A stretch of DNA of 26,725 nt from Oscillospiraceae bacterium. GTDB lineage: Bacteria > Bacillota > Clostridia > Oscillospirales > Ruminococcaceae. The stretch lies in assembly GCA_902362965.1 (NCBI GenBank), contig CABIYQ010000018.1:6246-32970 (forward strand). The letters are read 5' to 3'. Below, piece by piece: positions 1 through 6,809 of this stretch; position 1 is the stretch's first letter, and the number at the start of each line of letters is the position of its first letter. Both the position numbers and the translations under genes were made by a program. The notes beneath the pieces were generated by a model, which saw only the letters and a list, made by a program, of their open reading frames with translations, was not told the origin of the DNA and did no database searches.

Positions 1-612
1 AATTCACTTGGTGTAACATTGCATAACATGAAACGTTATGATGATGCTCTTATTGAATTTCAAAAAGCTGTTGAATTAGAACCTGACAATCCAGAATACC
101 GCAATTCACTTGGTGTAACATTGCATGAAATGAAACGTTATGATGATGCTCTTACTGAAACGCAAAAAGCTGTTGAATTAGAACCTAACAATGCAGAATA
201 TCACAATTCCCTTGGTATAACATTGCATGCACTGAAACGTTATGATGAAGTTCTTATTGAAATGCAAAAAGCTGTTGAATTAGAACCTGACAATCCAGAA
301 TACCGCAATTCACTTGGTGTAACATTGCATAACATGAAACGTTATGATGAAGCTCTTATTGAATTTCAAAAAGCTGTTGAATTAGAGCCTGACAATGCAG
401 AATATCATAATTCCCTTGGTGTAACATTGGGTTGCATAGAACGTTATGATGAAGCTCTTGACGAATACCACAAAGCTATTGAATTAGAGCCTGACAATGC
501 AAAATATCATGATTCACTTGGTATAATATTGAGTTACATGAAATATTATGATGAAGCTCTTATTGAATTTCAAAAAGCTATTGCATTAGAACCGGATAAT
601 AAAATATGTCGC
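1..612 (+). repeat. Six tandem 102-bp repeats encoding TPR units
   Basis: Units begin at 1, 103, 205, 307, 409 and 511, each starting AATTC(A/C)CTTGGT (GATTCACTTGGT in the last). Many blocks such as AAACGTTATGATGA and CAAAAAGCTGTTGAATTAGA recur unchanged, including at synonymous positions. This indicates recent duplication rather than old repeats held together by protein selection. Confidence 0.9.
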
Positions 613-678
613 AAAAACTATGACAAAATAAAAGAAATCTGCGACACTCAAAAAAATAAAGATATTCAATATGTATAA
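1..678 (+). CDS. TPR-repeat protein, 5'-truncated by window edge
   Basis: The reading frame is open from base 1 (it reads NSLGVTLHNM), so the true start lies outside the window and the ATG at 19 is internal. What remains is six 34-residue tetratricopeptide repeats with the pattern NSLG..L....RYDEAL.E..KA.ELEPDN, ending in a short charged tail (KNYDKIKEICDTQ). TPR arrays form superhelical scaffolds for protein-protein contacts. No enzymatic domain is visible in this part, so its partner and role cannot be told. The repeats are nearly identical at DNA level, which suggests recent expansion or gene conversion. A strong hairpin terminator follows directly at 686-720. It lies on the opposite strand to the phage operon and is probably a host gene. 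Confidence 0.9.
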   Translation, partial: NSLGVTLHNMKRYDDALIEFQKAVELEPDNPEYRNSLGVTLHEMKRYDDALTETQKAVELEPNNAEYHNSLGITLHALKRYDEVLIEMQKAVELEPDNPEYRNSLGVTLHNMKRYDEALIEFQKAVELEPDNAEYHNSLGVTLGCIERYDEALDEYHKAIELEPDNAKYHDSLGIILSYMKYYDEALIEFQKAIALEPDNKICRKNYDKIKEICDTQKNKDIQYV

Positions 679-685
679 GACAAAC

Positions 686-720
686 AACAAAAGCAGAGGA
701 TAAAAATCTCTGTTTTTGTT
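686..720 (+). terminator. Intrinsic terminator after TPR gene
   Basis: A 13-nt arm AACAAAAGCAGAG (686-698) pairs with CTCTGTTTTTGTT (708-720) with one G/T mismatch and a 9-nt loop. The 3' arm is itself T-rich. It sits 8 nt after the TPR stop codon. Confidence 0.75.
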
Positions 721-768
721 ATTGACATTAATTAGCATTTATGTTATACCGATTAGGATAGAATAAGT

Positions 769-808
769 AAAGCACTCTTGTCTTCTTATTAAGAAGATTG
801 AGTGCTTT
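769..808 (+). terminator. Second hairpin, terminator-like
   Basis: Outer arms AAAGCACTC (769-777) and GAGTGCTTT (800-808) and inner arms CTTCTT (782-787) and AAGAAG (791-796) form a two-part hairpin followed by TTACTTTTTATAT. It lies in the 294-bp gap between the TPR gene and the lipoprotein and could be a backup terminator or act on minus-strand transcripts. Apart from the two hairpins and the promoter at 911-939 the gap is featureless AT-rich DNA. Confidence 0.6.
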
Positions 809-910
809 TACTTTTTATATTATATTTTGTGAATTTATATAAAAGTGTGATTCTTTGTTTGTAATATAAATAAAATAATATTAATATTTTGTTACAACTT
901 ATCCTAAGAA

Positions 911-939
911 TTGACATATTTATACTTTTATTTTATAAT
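911..939 (+). promoter_or_regulatory. Consensus sigma-A promoter for the lipoprotein gene
   Basis: Perfect TTGACA (911-916) and TATAAT (934-939) with a 17-bp spacer lie 33 bp upstream of the ATG at 973. A GAGGAG ribosome binding site follows at 961-966. Confidence 0.85.
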
Positions 940-972
940 ATACATATTAGTTTAAATAAAGAGGAGTTTAAT

Positions 973-1140
973 ATGAAAAAAATAATATTTTTATTTGTAT
1001 TATTTACCTATTTAATTACATTATTAGGATGCGGTAGTTCTAAAAGTACCGCTACAAACTATGTTTTTGAAACCGAAGGTACGATGCAAGAAGAATCAAT
1101 AATAAACGGTGATAATGAAATTTCAAGCAAATCAATTTAA
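973..1140 (+). CDS. Short lipoprotein, possibly the N-terminal part of a split gene
   Basis: The start is the ATG at 973, preceded by AAGAGGAG at 6-7 nt and a perfect promoter; the same frame extends upstream without a ribosome binding site. The 55-residue product opens with MKK, a hydrophobic stretch and the lipobox LLGC, so C20 would be lipidated and the protein anchored on the outer face of the membrane. After the cysteine only a 35-residue polar tail remains, far too short for a functional binding domain. The stop codon overlaps the ATG of the next frame (TAATG at 1138-1142). Either the two are translationally coupled, or they are one lipoprotein gene broken by a frameshift between 1119 and 1137. 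The second reading fits better because the downstream ORF has no signal of its own. Confidence 0.7.
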   Translation: MKKIIFLFVLFTYLITLLGCGSSKSTATNYVFETEGTMQEESIINGDNEISSKSI

Positions 1141-2255
1141 TGCAGAATTTTAAAAGTTTGGGTTATTTTGATGATGTAATAGTTAACTACTTCGAAGATA
1201 CTAACACTTTTGCGATTATAGCAATTTTTTCAAATGCCAACTCTTTTGATATAGACTATAAAGCCGGAAATTGGAATGAAACGATAGATAAATACAAAAA
1301 AATGATTCTAACTTCTATTTCTGTATCTGAAAAAACTCAGCTTAAATCAAATTACATAATATCTTTTGCAATTGGTAACAATGAAATGAGTATACCGTCT
1401 CTTGTGTTCAATTCTGATAATTTAGTATATGATTATTATGCAAGTACATCAGAGCAAAAATGCTTATTTATGTTAAAAAATTATTTTTGGCAAAAACCTA
1501 TAGACAATATGAAAAACACTGAAATCGAATTCGATTTTGATACAAATACATATACAATTTCATTATGGGAAAATGATTTTAATGAACAAACGATTGATGT
1601 TTTAATGATGGAAAATGTTTCTGACTCTACAAAAAAATTATCATCTAAATTGTTAAAATTAATTGAATACTATAACGATTCAGCATCAATAAAATTAAAA
1701 ATATTAGACGGAAAAAACAAAGATATGAATCTATTAGTGGTAAAGGACGGAGCAGTCACTTTTAGTTATTTAACAAATAATGACATATCTTTTGAATCAG
1801 GTACATATTTAGTGGGGGAAGATATTCCAGCTGGAGAATATGCTTTAATGTGCAATCATAATCATGTTGGACAATTTTCTGTAAATTCTGACAGTAATGG
1901 CGATAATGTTATTTATCATGCAGCTTTCTTTGGTAATTCATTTATTACGATTGAAGATGGTCAATATATAACTATAGAAAATGTGACTGCAATTCCGGCT
2001 GAAAATGCAAAAATTGATATAACTGGTCAGGGAATGTTACGTGTAGGAATTGACATACCAGCAGGCGAATATAAACTTGAAAAAATAAATGATAGTGAAT
2101 ATTTTAATAATAAGGCTTTCTTTAAAGTTTATTCAGATGATATTGCAACTTCAATGCAAATTACTATAAATGATGAATTTGAAGAGGGTAATGCTTATGT
2201 TACGGTTAATGACGGAGAATATCTTCAACTTGATCGTTGCAAAATTGTAAATTAA
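1140..2255 (+). CDS. Body of cell-surface protein with IPAGEY repeats
   Basis: A 371-residue product with no signal peptide and no convincing ribosome binding site at its ATG, which overlaps the preceding stop. The frame is open back to 1119, so it joins naturally to the lipoprotein leader if one base is inserted or lost. Residues about 1-210 are mixed alpha/beta without a family I recognise. The C-terminal half carries two copies of an 80-residue unit marked by YLVGEDIPAGEY and LRVGIDIPAGEY, each followed by beta-rich sequence ending in ED/NDGEY(I/L). This VG.DIPAGEY module is common in surface lipoproteins of Firmicutes, where its ligand is mostly unknown. If unsplit, the mature protein would be about 400 residues and membrane-anchored. 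Probably host, not phage, as it converges on the phage operon. Confidence 0.7.
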   Translation: MQNFKSLGYFDDVIVNYFEDTNTFAIIAIFSNANSFDIDYKAGNWNETIDKYKKMILTSISVSEKTQLKSNYIISFAIGNNEMSIPSLVFNSDNLVYDYYASTSEQKCLFMLKNYFWQKPIDNMKNTEIEFDFDTNTYTISLWENDFNEQTIDVLMMENVSDSTKKLSSKLLKLIEYYNDSASIKLKILDGKNKDMNLLVVKDGAVTFSYLTNNDISFESGTYLVGEDIPAGEYALMCNHNHVGQFSVNSDSNGDNVIYHAAFFGNSFITIEDGQYITIENVTAIPAENAKIDITGQGMLRVGIDIPAGEYKLEKINDSEYFNNKAFFKVYSDDIATSMQITINDEFEEGNAYVTVNDGEYLQLDRCKIVN

Positions 2256-2258
2256 CTC

Positions 2259-2299
2259 AAAAGTCCGAACACACAATTATTTTGTATGTTCGGACTTTT
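2259..2299. terminator. Bidirectional terminator at the phage/host convergence
   Basis: A perfect 12-bp stem AAAAGTCCGAAC (2259-2270) pairs with GTTCGGACTTTT (2288-2299) around a 17-nt loop. A-tract and T-tract flank both sides, so it can stop transcripts from both directions. It begins 4 nt after the plus-strand stop codon (2255) and ends 3 nt from the Mor stop codon. Confidence 0.85.
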
Positions 2300-2301
2300 C
2301 C

Positions 2302-2610
2302 TTATTCCAATTCCAACTGACCCTCAAGAGGCATATTTTTGATTATTTTAAGCTTTTCAGATGTTATCTCCCTTATTGTTTTCGTAGATAGGTTATATTC
2401 AAGAGCAAGCTCTCTATAGTTATATCCATTAAATCTACCGCAGATTTCGGCATTTCTGCTGATTTTCATAAGCGTATCCGCTTTGCAGACGTAAATCTGT
2501 CCTCCGCCAAAATATCTTACAAGCTTTTTATACGATTCAATTCCTATCAGTTCTGCAATCTCACGCTGTTCTCCGTCAAGCTGCTCTAAAGCAATTCTGT
2601 CAATGCTCAT
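2302..2610 (-). CDS. mor: Mor-family late/middle transcription activator
   Basis: Product of 102 residues from the ATG at 2610 (MSIDRIALEQL). An in-frame ATG at 2646 lies deep inside gemA and has no ribosome binding site. The sequence GGGQIYV, then RNAEICGRFNGYNYRELALEYNLS, is the Mor/C signature of Mu-like phages: a beta-strand dimerisation segment, then a C-terminal helix-turn-helix (about residues 65-90). In Mu, Mor is made from the early operon and activates the middle promoter that drives C and hence the late genes. The start overlaps the end of gemA by 11 bp, and the stop codon abuts the early-operon terminator. Oddly, no target late genes follow, so this activator may have nothing to switch on in this copy of the element. 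Confidence 0.85.
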   Translation of the reverse strand: MSIDRIALEQLDGEQREIAELIGIESYKKLVRYFGGGQIYVCKADTLMKISRNAEICGRFNGYNYRELALEYNLSTKTIREITSEKLKIIKNMPLEGQLELE

Positions 2611-3079
2611 TATTAATACCGGCTTTCTTTTCGGCAGAAGCAACATACTTTTTCAAGGTATCAATTAACTTAATGCCTTGCTTAACCGTAACCATTCTAA
2701 AAGGATTATCACAATATGGATTGATATCCATATCTATAATTTTCTTTACTGCACCTCTCATGCGTTCCGCAGGAGAAGCAGAAGACGGAGCTATTTCTTG
2801 CAGTTTGTATATAAGCGACCACGCTTTTTTCTGCTGTGCTTCAGACATTTTACCCGGCGGTACATCAATGGGTTTTTTATTTTGCTTTTTACCCGTACCT
2901 TCCATACGACTAAGCTCTGACTGAACTCTTGCAGCTTCATAGTTTGTAAGTCCTTTAATAGATTCTTTTCCTGTTATACTGTAAACCAGCTGATGAAGAT
3001 TATCTTCACGATTATTCTGATTTATACCGAGTTTTGAACCCAGTGCATATATAGCACGTATCTGAGGTGCAGTTGCCAT
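2600..3079 (-). CDS. gemA: GemA-like protein (Mu gp16 family, DUF1018)
   Basis: A 159-residue product starting at an ATG with AAGGAG 9 nt upstream. The N-terminal stretch ATAPQIRAIYALGSKLG, the central LTNYEA and the later MSEAQQKKAWSLIYKLQE match the DUF1018/GemA pattern. GemA proteins are early proteins of transposable phages. In Mu the protein is reported to alter host gene expression and DNA supercoiling, and its mechanism is unclear. It lies between the DnaC-like gene (7 bp gap) and mor (11-bp overlap), the same gemA-mor order as in Mu. Its presence is one of the strongest indicators that this operon is Mu-like and not simply a siphovirus with a Mu-type transposase. Confidence 0.85.
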   Translation of the reverse strand: MATAPQIRAIYALGSKLGINQNNREDNLHQLVYSITGKESIKGLTNYEAARVQSELSRMEGTGKKQNKKPIDVPPGKMSEAQQKKAWSLIYKLQEIAPSSASPAERMRGAVKKIIDMDINPYCDNPFRMVTVKQGIKLIDTLKKYVASAEKKAGINNEH

Positions 3080-3085
3080 AAAATA

Positions 3086-3859
3086 TTACTCCTTCCTTTT
3101 TAAACGATAATCCTTATTTATATCTTTAGGAATATTGATCTTCATTGCCATTTCAGTGATCCGACCGCCTATTGCCGGATTTATTTTATATATCTCATCA
3201 ATCATACGTTCAGATGAAATAATAGTGCATAATGAATTGCGATCACGATAATCCAGTATTTGAAAAGCTAAACGTATGTCAGCTTCAGTTGCGTTTGTTT
3301 TAAACAAATCATCAATGTAAAGAACATCAACAGTCTGATATGCTGAAATCAATGTCTTATATTCCGGATCGTTAACCTTTGCTTTAAGAACAGGGGAGTC
3401 ATCTTCCCACAAAAGATACCTCACGGATTCTCCGAATTTTAGTAATTGCCCTGCAATCGCAGTACATATATGAGTTTTTCCGCAGCCATTCTGACCTCCA
3501 ATGAAAAACCACTTGCCTTTATATGACTTTACGAATTTGACCGCTTCCGATTTTATATGCTGCTGAAAACTTTGATTTGCTTCAAAAGAAGAAAATGTCT
3601 TTTCTTTGATGCTTCCTGCTAGACCGGAATTCTTAAGACGTACCAGTGCTTCACGCTTTTTCATGCAGTCGCAAGCGACCATTGATTCATCACCATTTAT
3701 AATTTTCATAAAATATCCACGATTCAAGCATTTCTTACAGTCATATCCGGTAAGATTACCGGAAAGACTATTGTAAGAATCAACCTTTTGTTTTAGATAT
3801 TCATCATAAGTAAGTACCGAACGCTTGATTTGAGGTATTACTTTCGTTATCTGTTCCAT
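3086..3859 (-). CDS. dnaC: DnaC/IstB-like AAA+ helicase loader
   Basis: A 257-residue ATPase from the ATG at 3859 (GGGAAG 6 nt upstream); an alternative ATG lies 6 bp earlier. A small Cys cluster (C41, C44, C63, C65) may bind zinc, as in phage DnaC-like proteins. Walker A GGQNGCGKTH (about 121-130) and Walker B VDVLYIDDLF (about 177-186) follow, with the sensor-like ISSER further on. DnaC-type proteins load the replicative DNA helicase onto single-stranded DNA. It overlaps the small gene 3804-4088 by 56 bp; that gene encodes the C-terminal domain usually found on phage replisome organisers, so the two likely act together. A dedicated loader is unexpected in a Mu-like phage, which in Mu depends on host restart proteins. 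Confidence 0.85.
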   Translation of the reverse strand: MEQITKVIPQIKRSVLTYDEYLKQKVDSYNSLSGNLTGYDCKKCLNRGYFMKIINGDESMVACDCMKKREALVRLKNSGLAGSIKEKTFSSFEANQSFQQHIKSEAVKFVKSYKGKWFFIGGQNGCGKTHICTAIAGQLLKFGESVRYLLWEDDSPVLKAKVNDPEYKTLISAYQTVDVLYIDDLFKTNATEADIRLAFQILDYRDRNSLCTIISSERMIDEIYKINPAIGGRITEMAMKINIPKDINKDYRLKRKE

Positions 3860-4088
3860 CCTCATCTTCCCATCTTCGGTTATTTAAATATGTTGCTGGA
3901 TACGGCATATATTGTCTATTTTCTTTTTTCCAATTATAATTATTTTTTTGCTTTTCAAGAGTACTTAAAATGGTATTAAAGAGCTTCTCGCTTGGATTAA
4001 GTTTCTTAAAAGCTTTTCTAGCCTTAATTTTATCTAACTTTCTGGGATATGCTTTCCAAAAAGCATCAAACATTTCATCAATGTCCAT
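3804..4088 (-). CDS. Stand-alone C-terminal domain of phage replication initiator/replisome organiser
   Basis: A 94-residue product. The ATG at 4088 is chosen for its AAGGTAGG ribosome binding site and because the product begins at the domain boundary (MDIDEMFDAFWKAYPRK). The FW.AYPRK...K.KARKAFKKL and later MPYPATYLNNRRWEDE patterns are those of the C-terminal domain attached to many Firmicutes phage replication initiators, where it is thought to contact the helicase loader. Here the N-terminal DNA-binding (winged helix, DnaD-like) part is missing. The protein may be an adapter that relies on the transpososome for DNA recognition, or a remnant. It overlaps both neighbours (11 bp upstream, 56 bp downstream), which suggests tight translational coupling with the DnaC-like protein. 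Confidence 0.75.
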   Translation of the reverse strand: MDIDEMFDAFWKAYPRKLDKIKARKAFKKLNPSEKLFNTILSTLEKQKNNYNWKKENRQYMPYPATYLNNRRWEDEDGTDNESNTSNQAFGTYL

Positions 4089-4263
4089 ATACTGACCTAC
4101 CTTGTTTATGAAGTATTTCCGTAACTTCACTGCACTGTTTTTCATGCGAGTATTCAAAGCATATTTCACTGTCAGAAACTTGTTTATTATGCTTGCTGCA
4201 GTAAAGGTTATCTGTTCCGCATGAATGCAAGCAGTTACTGCAATTTTCAGTTATATTATTCAT
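4078..4263 (-). CDS. Small Cys-rich phage protein
   Basis: A 61-residue product; the ATG at 4263 is preferred because GAGGA lies 9 nt upstream, while the in-frame TTG at 4272 is too close to it. Five cysteines in CSNCLHSC, YCSKH and EICFEY with flanking histidines suggest a small zinc-binding fold. No family recognised. It sits between a hypothetical gene (5 bp gap) and the replication adapter, whose start it overlaps by 11 bp. A replication or DNA-binding accessory role is possible only by position. Confidence 0.6.
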   Translation of the reverse strand: MNNITENCSNCLHSCGTDNLYCSKHNKQVSDSEICFEYSHEKQCSEVTEILHKQGRSVYGH

Positions 4264-4268
4264 ATTTA

Positions 4269-4763
4269 TCAATCCTCGTCATCATTTTCCACATCCTCAA
4301 TGATTTTAAAAAACTCGCTGGCTTTCATCTCAATAAATCCTTGTGGGGTTTTGACCTTAGTACTTCGGTTCATGCAGTCTATACTGCAATATAACTTTTC
4401 TCCTACATGAAACAATCTGGTTCTCGATGAATATGATGGATCAACAAAGAAAAATGAAACATGCGGCTTATGCACTTCCTTTATTCCCAATCCAGTCAAT
4501 GCTCTGCCTATTTTACTTGTTTTCTTAAACGCTGCAAGTCCGTCATCACCGTCCTTCTTCAGTTGATTGCCATACTTTTCCCTATTTTCCTGATTATTGT
4601 CAATCCATAATGCTCCTCCGAAAACAGCATAATGTTCAGTATGTATATTATTTTCCTCAATAAATTCCTTGACCACTTTTCTGCAAGCTTCATCAGCTTC
4701 AAGATAGTCAAAATATTCTTTATAACGACTGCTTTGTTTTGTAATTTCAAAATACTGTTCCAT
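4269..4763 (-). CDS. Phage hypothetical protein, 164 aa
   Basis: Starts at an ATG 12 nt after GGAG. The product has a helical, charged N-terminal third, a middle segment GRALTGLGIKEVHKPHVSFF and an aromatic-rich part ending in the acidic tail IIEDVENDDED. I do not recognise a family and see no catalytic motif. It is soluble, with no signal or membrane segment. It is co-directional with the replication cluster (5 bp from the next gene), so it may be an early accessory protein. Confidence 0.65.
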   Translation of the reverse strand: MEQYFEITKQSSRYKEYFDYLEADEACRKVVKEFIEENNIHTEHYAVFGGALWIDNNQENREKYGNQLKKDGDDGLAAFKKTSKIGRALTGLGIKEVHKPHVSFFFVDPSYSSRTRLFHVGEKLYCSIDCMNRSTKVKTPQGFIEMKASEFFKIIEDVENDDED

Positions 4764-4780
4764 AGTACCGATTCTCTCCT

Positions 4781-5062
4781 TTAATCGTTTTTATCATTTG
4801 ATTTCTCATCATATTCCTGCTTGGTGATGGGTCGAACATACTTTTTATCTACGCAGGCAGAATTAGCTGCAAATTCAATTTGACGTTCTATAAAGTCACT
4901 ATTTAATTCATTTATAATAATGTTTTTGCACTCACAATAACCTATTTCCATATATCCGACTGATCCTTTACCACCCCATAAATCCGAATTGTGAACTTCG
5001 AAATACATATGAACTTCCACATTGATCAGCGGATCTACAGGGATTCCATTAACTTTAGTCAT
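4781..5062 (-). CDS. Phage hypothetical protein, 93 aa
   Basis: An ATG start overlapping the end of the upstream gene by 8 bp, with only a weak AGAAAG ribosome binding site, so translation is probably coupled. The product begins VNGIPVDPLINVEVHMYFEV and has a middle C-E-C pair and an acidic C-terminus. It looks like a compact beta-rich domain but matches no family I know. Confidence 0.6.
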   Translation of the reverse strand: MTKVNGIPVDPLINVEVHMYFEVHNSDLWGGKGSVGYMEIGYCECKNIIINELNSDFIERQIEFAANSACVDKKYVRPITKQEYDEKSNDKND

Positions 5063-5426
5063 TATTTACTTTCTCTGCGTTTTCACGGGTACAAAATACA
5101 GTATTTTCATAATCACTCCAATCATTATTCCATACTGTAAAAGTAGTGTTATCCGAGAAAATAACCTGTATAAATTCTTTGTGAATCTTAATTCCGTCAA
5201 TTTTCATTTGTTTTATTTCGTTTTGCAATACATAATGAATATATACTGTATCTCCAATTTTACAAGGCAACTCAACAATCAGGGATTTATCTTTATAACA
5301 GTCATACCCTTCCAGATGTTCAAATTCTTCACCAAGCGCTTTATCTAACACGGTTTCCGGCACACCTGATTTTATTGCATATTTTTTGCATATTTCGCAA
5401 TGATAACAATTCTTACACTTTGGCAT
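5055..5426 (-). CDS. Cys-rich phage protein with a beta-barrel-like C-terminal part
   Basis: The ATG at 5426 is chosen over an upstream in-frame ATG because GGAGGG lies 8 nt before it and the product then opens MPKCKNCYHCEICKKY. Its N-terminus has a CxxCxxCxxC cysteine cluster (residues 4, 7, 10, 13), likely zinc-binding. After a helical segment comes a beta-rich half containing LPCKIGDTVYIHYV, of the type common in phage proteins with C-terminal small-barrel folds (family not named). It overlaps the Lar-like gene by 14 bp and the next gene by 8 bp. Function unknown. Confidence 0.65.
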   Translation of the reverse strand: MPKCKNCYHCEICKKYAIKSGVPETVLDKALGEEFEHLEGYDCYKDKSLIVELPCKIGDTVYIHYVLQNEIKQMKIDGIKIHKEFIQVIFSDNTTFTVWNNDWSDYENTVFCTRENAEKVNND

Positions 5427-5664
5427 TTTCAGCCCTCCTGTTCCAACCTTGCAGTGCAATTTCTCTGCCGTCAAGAATCGGTTTGATTTCTCCGTTGTTG
5501 CCTAATTCAAATCGAATTGTATATGTTTTCGGAGATGATGTTTTGCATTTTACGCATTCGATTACAAAATCAAATCCAACATTTGAATGCGAAGAATAGT
5601 TTAATATGGTTCTGAACTTCGCCTTACCCCCACAAAACGGACACGGTTTTAATTTTTCATTCAT
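5413..5664 (-). CDS. Lar-like zinc-finger protein (restriction alleviation family)
   Basis: An 83-residue product starting at an ATG with AAGGAG upstream. The N-terminal KPCPFCGGKA with a second pair CVKC (about residues 37-40) forms the four-cysteine zinc site of Lar-like proteins. The C-terminal ALQGWNRRA matches the family's conserved A...WN.R ending. Lar of the Rac prophage modulates host type I restriction, but most phage homologues are untested, so an antirestriction role is inference. It overlaps yopX by 8 bp and the next gene by 14 bp. Confidence 0.75.
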   Translation of the reverse strand: MNEKLKPCPFCGGKAKFRTILNYSSHSNVGFDFVIECVKCKTSSPKTYTIRFELGNNGEIKPILDGREIALQGWNRRAENAKV

Positions 5665-6058
5665 TTTCTTCTCCTTTCAGTAATTCGGGATTGTCAAAAA
5701 TATTACCTATTATTTCGCATTGATTACCATCAATGTTATTTCCAAAATCAACTGTAAATGTATCAAATTCTACAATAAACATTGCGCCATCATTATCAAA
5801 TTTTACAATTCCATATTCATCATCTGATATGTTAGGATTTTCAACTGTAACAATATCCCCCTCAAAAATCTTAACGCCGTTCTTGTCTGTTAATCCAGTA
5901 AATTGTCCTACTGTTTCGGGGATAACACAAAATAAATTTCCATAGCCATCCGTTATGTAAGTTGTTTCTCTGACCGCCGAACGTGAAAGCCAATATGATC
6001 CTTCAAACCATTCACTACTATCAACACGCTTACCCCTGAACAATATTTCTCTATTCAT
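5657..6058 (-). CDS. yopX: YopX-family phage protein
   Basis: A 133-residue product with GAGG upstream. The opening REILFRGKRVDSSEWFEGSY, the central V.PETVGQFTGLTDKNGVKIFEGDIV and the C-terminal IIGNIFDNPELL are hallmark segments of the YopX family (named after Bacillus phage SPbeta), which is widespread in Firmicutes prophages and has no established function. It is full length for the family and lies in a run of small overlapping genes typical of phage early operons. Confidence 0.9.
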   Translation of the reverse strand: MNREILFRGKRVDSSEWFEGSYWLSRSAVRETTYITDGYGNLFCVIPETVGQFTGLTDKNGVKIFEGDIVTVENPNISDDEYGIVKFDNDGAMFIVEFDTFTVDFGNNIDGNQCEIIGNIFDNPELLKGEENE

Positions 6059-6069
6059 CTTTCAATACC

Positions 6070-6354
6070 TCATTTCATATCCGGTAAAATTTGAACACCA
6101 GTAACATAATAAATAAATGTCTTTCCGTCATCGGTAACATGATAATAATCTTCACTGCTTTTTTTCATAAAACCAATTTCAACCAGTTTATCAAGCTCTG
6201 ATTTGTCTCTTTCTCCAGCATTATAATAATTGCGGTATGGCTCATACTTGCGATGTTTTGTACCTTTTACTTTTCGGTCGTCAAACCCAATTGCATGTTT
6301 CATCATGTCAATCTGATTATATGTAACATCTTGATATTTGTTATAGTCATCCAT
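6070..6354 (-). CDS. Phage hypothetical protein, 94 aa, winged-helix-like
   Basis: The ATG has GGAGG 9 nt upstream and overlaps the preceding gene by 8 bp. The segments IDMMKHAIGFD, YRNYYNAG and LDKLVEIGFMKKS..DYYHVTDDGKTFIYY resemble a small protein recurrent in Clostridia phages. The L..L...GF......YHVT..G pattern looks like a winged-helix wing region. Function unknown; a DNA-binding role is inference from this shape only. Confidence 0.7.
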   Translation of the reverse strand: MDDYNKYQDVTYNQIDMMKHAIGFDDRKVKGTKHRKYEPYRNYYNAGERDKSELDKLVEIGFMKKSSEDYYHVTDDGKTFIYYVTGVQILPDMK

Positions 6355-6697
6355 CTTTTAAAACCTCCTCAATTTTATTGGCATACCGCCATTTACATTC
6401 ATGATTCATTTTACATTCGCCGTCTGAATAACTATTACAAAATTTGCAAACTTCAGGTTCGCTAATGTCATCATGCTTATAATATTCTGAATCGCATGCA
6501 TTAAATAGTCCCTTGGCATCTTTTGCGGTCAATCTGAGCAATTCTTTTAAAATAGCATTTTGTTTTTGTAATTTTACTATTTGTTCCGGTGTCAATCCTG
6601 TGTCTTCATATTCTGCTAGTTTCTTACTATCAGAAATATAATCATGTTCTTTAACGTATAAATCACCATGTTCATAACGTTCTGTCATTCTTTCCAT
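6347..6697 (-). CDS. Phage hypothetical protein with coiled coil and Cys cluster
   Basis: A 116-residue product from the ATG at 6697, which follows GGGAGA; the same frame is open 51 bp further upstream but there is no ribosome binding site there. The N-terminal LAEYEDTGLTPEQIVKLQ is a very common motif in small Firmicutes phage proteins. A short helix follows, then a C-terminal CKFCNSYSDGECKMNHECKW cluster likely to bind zinc. The function of this family is unknown. It overlaps the small upstream ORF 6672-6794 by 26 bp. Confidence 0.75.
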   Translation of the reverse strand: MERMTERYEHGDLYVKEHDYISDSKKLAEYEDTGLTPEQIVKLQKQNAILKELLRLTAKDAKGLFNACDSEYYKHDDISEPEVCKFCNSYSDGECKMNHECKWRYANKIEEVLKDG

Positions 6698-6794
6698 ACC
6701 ATTTCTCCCTATAGTTACGTACATAATCTTTGTGTTTATCGTCTTCATATGGATTGAATAAATTTAAAATATATCTAATTATTTTTTTAATCAT
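6672..6794 (-). CDS. Small basic protein, 40 aa (short ORF)
   Basis: Read directly from the minus strand: MIKKIIRYILNLFNPYEDD followed by a basic, aromatic tail ending GKNDRTL. Only a weak GGTGA precedes the ATG. It fills the gap between 6810 and 6697 and overlaps the following start by 26 bp, which suits an overlapping phage operon. The N-terminal half could be a short amphipathic or membrane-associating helix. No family recognised; it could be chance. Confidence 0.45.
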   Translation of the reverse strand: MIKKIIRYILNLFNPYEDDKHKDYVRNYREKWYGKNDRTL

Positions 6795-6809
6795 TTTTAT
6801 TCACCAATG

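Noticed and set aside
1119..1140. Programmed frameshift joining the two lipoprotein ORFs (AAATTTC)
   Set aside because: The heptamer is not in the phase needed for -1 slippage, and no downstream stem is evident.
1..2301. Right end of the Mu-like element
   Set aside because: No inverted copy of the CGyAAATACGT site was found there, and the genes run opposite to the phage operon.
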